The notes under the pieces: model-generated
Seen by the model: the letters and a program-made list of their open reading frames with translations, nothing else
Database searches by the model: none
What the model was told of the DNA's origin: nothing
Position numbers and translations under genes: made by a program
In this document: positions 55,979 to 64,000 of the stretch, in pieces
How positions within the stretch are numbered: position 1 is the first letter of the stretch
How the letters are laid out: every line of letters begins with the position of its first letter
Assembly (NCBI GenBank): GCA_014529385.2
Contig: CM043959.1
Coordinates: forward strand, 90,985,029 to 91,049,028
Direction: 5' to 3'
Length of the DNA stretch: 64,000 nucleotides
Source of the DNA: Adiantum capillus-veneris
Taxonomy: Eukaryota; Streptophyta; Polypodiopsida; Polypodiales; Pteridaceae

Positions 55979-57320
55979 CACTAGGTTGGTAATGGGACAC
56001 TTTTATGTCCTGGGACACTTTTATGTCCTGTTAAGCGACCATTTTGCTTGAATTATGCCAAGAGTTTCAAAATGGATTTTGAGGTGCTATCTTTCTAGAA
56101 AGTTGGCTCATAAGCTGAAAAAAACTCGACATTTTTTTGGAATATCAATTTCATCTTTAACCTTGTCCTTGCACAACATTTTGCAATCTAAACTGTGTGA
56201 AAAAACGGGTCCTGTTTTTGGCTTTTTTCAAGTTTTTGTAACTATACCACTCTAGAACTCATGTTTTGTGAGGTCTATAATGCTAGAGAACTATCTTTAG
56301 TAGTCCTCAACATGTCGTGATGCTTCTAGGGAGACATATATGTTAATGTTGTGAGTTATGACCACATTACAAAAATTGTCAAATCCTGTTTTTTAGCCAA
56401 TTTTAGCTCTTTTATGATTTTTTTGGTGGCTTTCATGATATCCAAATGCAGTTTTGATTTTCTATGTGGAATATTGTAACATAAAGCTAATATTCCTTGA
56501 GTTTTGGGGCACCTAATACCCTATTTTTCATAGTACACAATGATGGTTGATTTTTTCAATTATACAAGAAAACAAAACATTCTATAGTATATCAAGTATA
56601 GCTTTCTCAATATTGCTATTTTCTTATGACAACTATATGGATTTTTTAGGTAGTAACCATATCTAGTCATAAGGATCAAATTTGGGTAAATATTGAATAG
56701 TTTTTATGGGATTCTATAGCTCATAATGTTGAACCCAGTTTTTTCATGTTTGCTGTATTTAGCACTTCATCTTTGTCCCCAAGATTCCCCTTGGTAAAAG
56801 ATGTATCATGCTTTTGACATGTTCCATGGCTCCTTATGAACCTAAAGGCCAATAGGGAACTAAGAAAACATGCCTATATTATTTTTATTGAGCGTGGCTA
56901 TAGAAACTTTGATGATAGGTTCGTAGAACGGTAAAAATTCAACTTTTTTGTACCTATTTCTTTTGGCAAAACAAAAAATAGTGAGTGAGAAGAAATCATA
57001 TGTTTAGATCACCAACCCATTGAAGTTAACTAGGGAATTTATCTCAAGTCCTACAAAAATCCCTAATCTTAATTTTGTGCAACAACACGTAAGAAATGAT
57101 TGTTTTGATGAAAATGTACCGGTTCATCAACTTTGGAGGCTTGGTGTGACCAAACGATGATAAATTTTACAAGTTTCTTATATTTTCCATGTGTAGTAGG
57201 CCTTGAACTATAACCTCATGAAAGGAATTTAGAAAATGAGTGGATCTACTATGGTTTTGGAGGTTTTTTTCAAAGCCCTGAAAGGACACTTTTATGTCCT
57301 CTTAGGTTACCAACCTAGTG
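55979..57320. mobile_element. 1342-bp TIR element with TTAA target (non-autonomous)
   Basis: The perfect 14-bp terminal inverted repeats are CACTAGGTTGGTAA (55979-55992) and its complement (57307-57320). They are flanked by TTAA at 55975-55978 and 57321-57324. The empty site (CTTAATG) is visible in the D LTR at 17828-17836. Near the left end the motif GGACACTTTTATGTCC occurs twice (55995-56010, 56013-56028), and it occurs once near the right end (57284-57299). There is no open frame of useful length. A longer relative starts at 59938. TTAA suggests a piggyBac-like mechanism and the CACTAG start resembles CACTA elements; the superfamily is not settled. Confidence 0.88.
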
Positions 57321-57851
57321 TTAATGGTCTAAACCCTAAGGTCTTTGAAGCACCATTTCTGCACATTGCTCTTTTGCAGATGGCCCCCCTTTGGATCTCT
57401 ACTATGATCGGTGTGCCAGCCTAACCAATATTCTAGCTTTTTCTCCCCTGGTACTTCCCCTTATTAAATGATCACTTTAACATGAGAAAATCAGTTAGGA
57501 GAATTAAATATTAGTTATTATGACACAAGCCAATTTTTTTGGTTAAATATTTTGATTTTTATGATTGAAATTACATAAAATTACTTGAAAAATCCAAAAA
57601 AGTGCACAATGCAAGATACTAGTAATTCAAAGAGCCCTCTTTAGAAAAGTTTGTTTGGTTTAAGTATTCATATTGATTGTCTTAAATTTTGGTTGACATT
57701 TGTCTTAAAATTTTGGTTGACATTTTTCCTTTCCCTCGTACTCTTAACCAACATTATGATATTTTTTGAGCGCTCCCTCCATGCTTGTTGAGGGAGCTTA
57801 CTATTACACTGGAGTTGTCAGGTTGGGTGAGTAGACTGGCATGTAGCGAGC

Positions 57852-57858
<7 letters not shown>

Positions 57859-57899
<41 letters not shown>
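57859..57899. repeat. (CT)n microsatellite
   Basis: A CT run of about 41 bp. Confidence 0.9.
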
Positions 57900-57902
<3 letters not shown>

Positions 57903-58550
57903 TCAATCAATCACCGCACAAGATGTTTATAACATCAACCTACAAGAATTTCACAAAAGAAACACATCTTGTCTTGCTTCACCATAGCAATCCATGAGTA
58001 GGCAACATCACACTCTAAACCTTTGTTTCACAATTTATCAAAGTGCAAACGTGTCTTAACACCAAGCCACAAACCTTCCACAAAATAATAAACATCTTTC
58101 CATTCAAAAAGCGCACTTGAGTCTCACCTCACAAATCATCCAGCTAGCAAATCCTTGTTGTTTGCAATGAGCTCGCCATGTTATTTTATATTCAGATAGA
58201 CAATTGTAATCATTTTGAGCATTGACTAAAATCCATAAATAAATACATGCAAGAGGAATATGCTCACTCTTGCACGGGGGAAATCATACCGAGTGCTCTA
58301 TGTCTCTCTTCTTCTCTCCTCTCTCACTCTCTATTTCATGTGCATGCATAGCACTTCATTTTTGGAGGTGGTCATGCACACAATCATGTTCTCTCTCTCT
58401 CTCTCTCTCTCACTCTCTATATGTTTCAGATTGTATATGGATTCGATCGTGTGTACATCTGATTCATCAAATGCAAGATTGTCAATTATGTCGATTACAT
58501 GCTATGCTATTTTTTGTATTTGAGGGACTCTGTGCCTCCGATTGTTGTAG

Positions 58551-58562
58551 TGGTATCAGAGC
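58551..58562 (+). other. Orphan primer-binding site
   Basis: TGGTATCAGAGC followed by ATGG is the initiator-Met primer motif in plus orientation. No LTR pair could be found for it, so the element it belonged to is probably truncated. Confidence 0.55.
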
Positions 58563-58981
58563 ATGGAAAATGTTCTTGGTAATCAAAAGCCGAATTGCAT
58601 TAAAAATTCAAGCTAGCGCACGTGTTGATTCCTCCCATGGTAATTTCTATGCATGTATGATATTGTGATAGATGATCCCCTTGGATGTAGTATTCATGGA
58701 TTTAATATTTACGTAATTACGACAAATTTTGTGTGATCACAAGGTCCAATTGACACATTTACATGATTACACTAAACATGATCACAAAGAATCCGGTTAA
58801 GGGCAACCTTGAAACCCACTAAAATCCCATCGAGCTTTTTAGTATTCTCGGGACGGGCCCGCCGGGCTTTTCCATTTTCCCTGCGGGCCTGCCGGGAATA
58901 TTGAAAAGCCCAGCGAGCCTGCAGAATTATATATACATGGGCCGGATCAGGCCCGCTGGGTGTTATTTCATTGCTTCATAT

Positions 58982-58984
<3 letters not shown>

Positions 58985-59069
<85 letters not shown>
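58985..59069. repeat. (AG)n microsatellite
   Basis: About 85 bp, followed by purine-rich sequence to 59145. Confidence 0.95.
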
Positions 59070-59071
<2 letters not shown>

Positions 59072-59197
59072 CCTCGAACGCCTTTGCAGGTACGTCAAGA
59101 GGAGAGAGGAGACATGAGAGAGAGGAGAGAGAGAGAGAGAGGAGGTCTCATGTGGGAGCATGCTCTACGTCGCAGTGAACGGCAGTAGTGGAGTACC

Positions 59198-59749
59198 TGA
59201 CCACACGATCCGAGTATGTGTTATGTGTGTGTATACGTTGTGTGGTAGCGTGCCTTTTGTCATATTGCGTGGTAGTCATAAGGTACCTTACCACACAATG
59301 TGAGTGTGTGCGTAAGCTGTTCTACGGGACAATGCTTACCACGTGGGCATCACCTCGGTGAAGCGAGGAAGATGATGTCCTTGTGGTAAGTATTGACTTA
59401 TTGTCTGGGTACTATGTCAGTAGCGTGGCGAATCTAGTATCCTTTTGGTAAGTCAACTTCCCTTCCCCTTTTCCAAAAAACATATGGGCATTGATCAATA
59501 ACGCGGCCATATGATGTTTGTATGCAAGCCATTATTTCTCCGTAGATTTAGGTGGCACTCGATCAATAACGCGTCTAATAGAGTGTCGTTTGCTAGAAGC
59601 ATCTGTTTTTGCATAAATGTGGCATTTAGGTCGTTAACCCGGCCGTACGAACGTCATATAATTTGTATGTGCATGTGCAATTAATTTTTTAAGTATTAAG
59701 TATATGAAATACTTGGTCGATAACGCGGGTGTAAAGATTATTTCATATA
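59198..59749. repeat. Array of stem-loops with recurring loop motif
   Basis: At least six consecutive inverted repeats. The clear ones are TATTGCGTGGTA/TACCACACAATG (about 59264-59301); AATGCTTACCAC.../...GTGGTAAGTATT (59331-59394, about 22-bp arms with G-T pairs); TTGACTTA.../...TAAGTCAA (59393-59455); CATATGG/CCATATG (59481-59513); GGCACTC/GAGTGTC (59554-59587); and TATATGAAATA/TATTTCATATA (59701-59749). Arm sequences differ, but several loops share a core like TCAATAACGCG or TCGATAACGCG. No coding frame is seen. Confidence 0.7.
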
Positions 59750-59937
59750 CAAATGTTTGAATTGTTTAATTTGTTGTTTTTAACTGTCCATATGAAATTA
59801 TATACCAACTAATCATATTCAGAAGAATGCTTTATTTATCAATCATCGATATCTTAAATGCTCCATTTATATAAATTATATGCAAAAAAGTATTTCTACA
59901 CAATTTGAATGTTAAGTATTCTTTTTAATCTTTTTAA

Positions 59938-60945
59938 CACTAGAATGGTAACAAGACACTTTTATGTCCTTGGACACTTTTGTGTCCTGTTAAGTGGCCA
60001 TTTTGCTTGAATTATTTGAAGAGTATGAAAATGAATTTCTAGGTGCTATATATCCACAAAGTTGCGTTATGAGCTGAAAAAAACTCAACATTTTTTTTTA
60101 GAGTATCGATCTCACCATTAACCTTACTCTTGCACAACATTTTAAAACCTAAACTGTGTGAAAAAATGGGTCCTGTTTTTGGTTTTTTTTCAATTTTTGG
60201 CAACTATACCACTCTAAACTTCATGTTTGTGAGGTTTAGATGGCTAGAGGTTAGGCATTCATAGTTGTCAACATGTTTTGATGCTTGTAGAGAAATCTAA
60301 GTGTTAAAATTGAAAGTTATGACCAACTTACAAGAATTGCATAATCCTGTTTTTTTGGCCAAAATTAGCACTTTTATGATTTTTTTGGTGGCTTTCTTGA
60401 TATCCAAATTCAATTTTGATTGTGTAAGTGTAATTTATAACATATAGCTAATCTTCCTTGAGTTTTGGGGGACCTAATATGCTATATAGCATAGTATATG
60501 ATGATGGTTGAGTTTTTTGATTGCTGAAGAATACGCTACATTTTAGAGTAGCAAGTATTACTTTCTCAATATTGCTTGTTTCTTAGGCCAATTGTGTGTA
60601 TTTTGTAGGTAGTAACCATATGTAATCATGGACTATAAACTTGGCTAGATATTGAGTAGTTTCTATGGGTTTCTAGAGGTCATAATGCTAAACCCAGTTT
60701 TTTCATGTTTGCTGTATTTAGCACTTCATCATTGCCCCCAAGGTTGCACTTAGTAAGAGATCCATTATCCTTTTGACATGCTCCATGGATCCTTTTGAAT
60801 CCAAAGGCCCAAAGGGAACTAATAAAACATGTATATAGTATTTGTATTGAGCGTGACTATAGAAACTTTGATGATAGGTCTACAGAATGGCAAAAATGCA
60901 ACTTTTTTGTATCTATTTTTTTTGCCCAACACAAAATTGGTGAGG
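59938..60945 (+). mobile_element. Left 1 kb of a second TTAA-type TIR element
   Basis: It starts CACTAGAATGGTAA after TTAA (59934-59937). It has the same subterminal GGACAC..TGTCC motifs and aligns block by block with 55979-56990, at an estimated 75-80% identity. After about 60945 the two copies part: the first is shorter, while this one continues into a protein-like frame. I cannot find its right inverted repeat in the window, so its end is undefined or lost. Confidence 0.78.
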
Positions 60946-60969
60946 TAAAAGCAACAAAATACACAAGAC

Positions 60970-61665
60970 ATGATCAAGAAAATATGGCCATGTGAGGACG
61001 TAGAGATCAAGAAAGGTATGTGGAAGGTTTCGAAGTACAACCATGATGCAATCAAAGAAAATGCTGAGAGGATTAACTTGGAAGTTTATGGCCATCCCAT
61101 GCACAATGCAGATTGTGCGCTATATTTTGTAAAAATGTTATATGTTCACTTTGTGCAACAACGACCAGTAGACTTTTCATCAAAGGAGACAAATATTGCC
61201 ACTCATGATATAAGGGAGAGTTGTGTCACTTTCACCCCAGATGAGCTGGCATTGATAGTGAAAGGCACCAACCTACAATTAAAGAGAGAGAAGGATATTT
61301 ACACAAAACAACTGGCAGAGAAAGATGCAGAAATAACACGGATTTCTATAGCCACCCAGACATCCCAACCCTCACAAGTTCGGATGGACAAAAGAATTCA
61401 CCACTTAAGCTAGGATGTTAAAAATTTGACACAGTGAGTGAATCCAACACCTGTACAAGGGACACACATCAACCACCTTGTCCTGCATCCAGATTTGGTC
61501 TCCTCGTCTACTTCAGATGCATCCTCTTCTTTCCAATGTCCAGTTTTCTACAAGAATTTTGATGGATGGAGTGTATATTATACATTGACATGCGGTCATT
61601 ATTATCACTTCGCTTATCTTATTGGTTTAATGCAAAATAGTAGCCGATGTGCAATCTGTTCATAA
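60970..61665 (+). pseudogene. RING-like protein frame linked to the TTAA element
   Basis: One frame runs over 232 codons, with stops at 61411-61413 (TAG) and 61435-61437 (TGA). The N-terminal part is mixed, and a coiled-coil-like stretch (IVKGTNLQLKREKDIYTKQL) follows. The end looks like a degenerate RING-type zinc finger: FQCPVFYKNFDGW, then TLTCGHYYHFAYL and SSRCAICS, with two expected Cys positions read as Phe and Tyr. It lies directly after the conserved left end of the TIR element, so it may be element-encoded or captured. It has no visible DDE/D transposase signature. Function unknown. Confidence 0.5.
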
Positions 61666-63151
61666 GATATTCCACAAGAAATGTATATTATGTTTGGCAT
61701 GGAAAATGAGTGTAAATTCAAGCAAGCCCGCCAAGATACCCCTAGCACAATTAGAAATCTGTTTGATGAACAAGATGCTACTTCAGAGCAACACAATTGA
61801 GATCGACAAACTATGTATAATTGCGAAATATGAAGCATTGTATATGATCAAAACATATTTGAATACAAGGTCTTTTACAATGGTTTTGACACTATCTTCA
61901 TTCTACTCTCAAGCTATATCAAATCTGTAAAGTTTTTATCCGGTTCTAAGTATGAGTGTTGTGGTTCTCCTTGTATTTTCACATTTGGTCTCTGCCACAC
62001 GCCAAAATTGGTAGGTTTACTTCTCACATTGATTAGAGATTATTCCTCCATTTGCATTTTGAATTTGATCAATTGGGCATGGGTTAGGTCAACTTCAGTC
62101 ACTAGGCTACACATGGAGTTTGCGTAGAGGGTTTTTCACTTTTCCAATGAGTGTGAAACCTTTGGGACATGTATTGATTAGATAGGGTTCTACATGTATA
62201 GCTTCAAATTCCATAGTAAATAGAATTTTGACTTTGCCCAGGAGAAAATCACGATTTCTTTCATGTTTTCCATATTTATCTTCTTCTAAACAAGGTGAAA
62301 CTCATGCAACACCTTATACTGAGTGTTATGAGCTAGCTGATGACTTTGCACTTTGTTTTGAGTCACCCTCACTAATTTAGGCCTAGTTTTAGGGCTTGTG
62401 TCTGTGAGATTTGTTTCATACATCATATGGAGACTTCCATAGCATATGGTCTTCCTCAAGAATCGTTTTTACCCTAAGTTGGACATGAGTGCCAAGTTCC
62501 CAATTCCAAATTCCAAGTGGTGCATGGTTGAGAGTAAAAAAATGTTTTTTTTCTATCTAACACTGCTGGTCGAATTTGGGTTCATTTTGGCAGATGACAC
62601 AAAAAAGCCATTTTCTCTTGCAGGGTTTTTTCAATTACCCAAATTTGACTTTTGGAGTTAGGGGTGTGGTAGTCAGCCTAAAATTGACCTCATGATGATT
62701 GGTTGTCTTGACTTGGGTGTCTAAATTTAGCAAGTTTTGGGAGCATCTTGGTAGCACCTCCAAAGCACTGTGCTAAGATTTTGCATAGGAGGTAAAAATT
62801 TTAAATCCCAAAGAGTAAATTTTAGTTTTTTTCAAAATTTTATCTTAATTTAGCAGGTCCTAAATTTGCAGGTAGGCTATTTCCCCGGGTCAGCTTTATA
62901 AGCCTCCAAGGTTTGTGCAAAGGCCTTGCACCCGAGCTAATTAATAAAAAGGTAAGTTTATGGTTTTCATTAAATGAAAGGAAAAAGATAAAGACTAACG
63001 TTGGATCAAACCTTCCTCATTTAGTAGGCGGACTCTAGTATTTGTTTACTACGCTTTACTAGGCCACATGTCTAAGGTAGCACATGCTTGCTTTGTGTGA
63101 GCTTAAACAAGTGTGTGGCGTTTCCACTTACCAAGATGAGTCCCAAGAAAT

Positions 63152-63193
<42 letters not shown>

Positions 63194-63370
63194 ATGCAAG
63201 GCAAGAGGGGACTTGGACATGCTTGAGTTGCATTAGGAGGTGTTCTCATCTCATTGGTCAAGTGTAAAGATGACGTGCAACAAGCTTGTGATGAGGCAGG
63301 GATCAACACCAAAGCCTATCAAGCTATTTCTTGACTCCTAAAGATGCCCTCAAAGAGTATGGCATTGGGG
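61666..63370. other. Region without recognised genes
   Basis: Frames after 61666 contain many stops. The sequence is AT-rich to about 62880, and any right end of the TIR element is not visible. An AG microsatellite lies at 63152-63192. Confidence 0.5.
63152..63192. repeat. (AG)n microsatellite
   Basis: An AG run of about 41 bp. Confidence 0.92.
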
Positions 63371-63960
63371 AGGGCATCCTCCTATCATCAAAGCTTTGGC
63401 CAAGGCTTGTGAAGGAAGAGTTGGTGAGTGGCCAAAAGTGTTACCATATGCATTATGGGATGATCGTTCAACACATAGCTCAGTAAATGGCTACATGCCT
63501 GCGGAGCTAATGTATGGTCAAAAGCTAGTGATGCCGATTGAAGATACAATTCCCACATGGAATGTACTACCTTGGCAAGAGGGGCGTAGCAGGGAAGATC
63601 TCCTTGCACTGCATATAAGGCAACTATAGAGAAGACCTGGAGACATTGAAGCTGCAAAAGAACGACTCAAAAATGCAAGGTTGAAAAACAAGGACTACTT
63701 TGATAAGCGACATCGACTCAAGGGCAAAGCAATGGACAAAGGTGACTGGGTTTTAGTGTATGATAGTAGCCTTGATAACTAGCACACAGTCATGCGTAAG
63801 TTTTCAAAAAGATAGTTTGGATCGTATGTTGTAAAGCATGTGCAAGAAAATGCTACTTATAGCTTGTCTGAACTAGATGGTACAGAAGTAAAGATTTCCA
63901 TTGCAGGAAAAAGGATCAAGTATATGAGGGCATCCTCATCCCTTGTCTTGCAGTCCCGTT
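63371..63960 (+). pseudogene. Ty3/gypsy integrase C-terminal fragment, separate lineage
   Basis: One plus frame, broken by TAG at 63627-63629 and by two more stops near 63779 and 63813. It reads GHPPIIKALAKACEGRVGEW, then GYMPAELMYGQKLVMPIED, then YFDKRHRLKGKAMDKGDWVL, and finally SYVVKHVQENATYSLSELDG and IAGKRIKYM. This is the end of the integrase core and the following GPY/F-type region of a gypsy element. It is clearly different from elements A-D. The upstream core is missing; the element may continue past the window. Confidence 0.8.
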
Positions 63961-64000
63961 CAGTGAGCCCTTTAATAAACCTCAACAAGCGAAAGTGTAA

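Larger units (their letters stand above)
35431..57525 (-). mobile_element. Ty3/gypsy chromovirus B, interrupted by copia 2
   Basis: The minus-strand element begins at 35431 in the 3' untranslated region (no left LTR) and continues through chromodomain-like tail, integrase, RNase H, RT, protease and N-terminal gag to 39504. After copia 2 (39505-54198, TSD AATTT) it resumes at 54204 with the 5' untranslated region, the primer site and a 5' LTR (54594-57525). Its frames are full of stops and its gag has lost the capsid part. It is older than the copia and gypsy insertions nested within it. Confidence 0.88.
54594..57525 (-). repeat. 5' LTR of gypsy B, with inserted TIR element
   Basis: It starts TGTAACATTAAATGG and ends GTTATTATGACA. 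Removing the 1342-bp TIR element and one TTAA leaves about 1586 bp, similar to the D LTR (1576 bp) with which it aligns throughout. Confidence 0.88.
57526..58984. other. Spacer with orphan retroelement features, no gene
   Basis: AT-rich, with CT microsatellites at 57859-57899 and 58386-58412. A primer-type site (58551-58562, TGGTATCAGAGC, plus strand) suggests the end of an LTR just upstream; a start such as TGTTGAGGGAGC near 57785 is possible, but no second LTR copy is in the window. At 58850-58930 a GC-rich block resembles the reverse complement of 6729-6838. Confidence 0.5.

Noticed and set aside
55979-57320. Firm assignment to CACTA or to piggyBac
   Set aside because: CACTAG ends suggest the first and TTAA the second; without a transposase neither can be claimed.
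16481-57525. One giant gypsy element bounded by LTRs at 16481 and 54594
   Set aside because: Flanks do not match (AAGGA and CAAGC) and the interior contains integrase and chromodomain sequence twice in the same orientation.
59198-59749. CRISPR-like array
   Set aside because: Arms differ between units, spacing is irregular, the shared part is the loop, and the context is a plant genome.

Overview
This window looks like repeat-dense nuclear DNA of a land plant. I infer this from chromodomain-type Ty3/gypsy elements, plant-type Ty1/copia elements, primer sites matching initiator tRNA-Met, LTRs opening TG and closing CA with 5-bp target duplications, and long AG/CA microsatellites. The species cannot be named from sequence alone. 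I found no intact host gene, no rRNA or tRNA gene and no CRISPR array. Nearly every protein-like stretch belongs to a transposable element, and almost all of these are broken.

Left part (1-13496). A 5.6-kb minus-strand LTR element (825-6407) has 172-bp LTRs and an ACTAT duplication. It is followed by a direct-repeat pair (6961 onward and 12176-13496) whose units carry a TATA box and look LTR-like. The left unit is split by a compact minus-strand LTR element (8055-10606) that keeps a copia-type gag but has no pol, and whose LTRs contain a long AG microsatellite.

Middle (13497-35430). Fragments of minus-strand Ty3/gypsy chromoviruses follow each other: C (13497-16480, no LTR) and then D, which starts with an LTR at 16481. 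D is interrupted twice. The first interruption is an inverted integrase-plus-LTR chimera (19617-21917). The second is a non-coding LTR element E (22391-33640), which itself contains copia copy 1 (26824-32364, plus strand). An unassigned 1.55-kb segment with a possible spliced gene fragment lies at 33880-35430.

Right-middle (35431-57525). Gypsy B is interrupted at 39505-54198 by copia copy 2 (TSD AATTT). Copia copy 2 is in turn interrupted at 43617-52370 by gypsy A (TSD TCTTG). Gypsy A is the youngest and best preserved element: its LTRs are about 99% identical and its gag-pol frame is broken by only two stops. The LTR of B carries a 1342-bp element with 14-bp terminal inverted repeats, flanked by TTAA (55979-57320).

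Right end (57526-64000). This part holds an orphan primer-binding site, an AG microsatellite, a run of stem-loops with a recurring loop sequence (59198-59749), a longer relative of the TTAA element with a degenerate RING-like reading frame, and a fragment of another gypsy integrase.

The elements supply no cellular pathway. The order of nesting gives relative ages: B before copia 2 before A, and D before E before copia 1.
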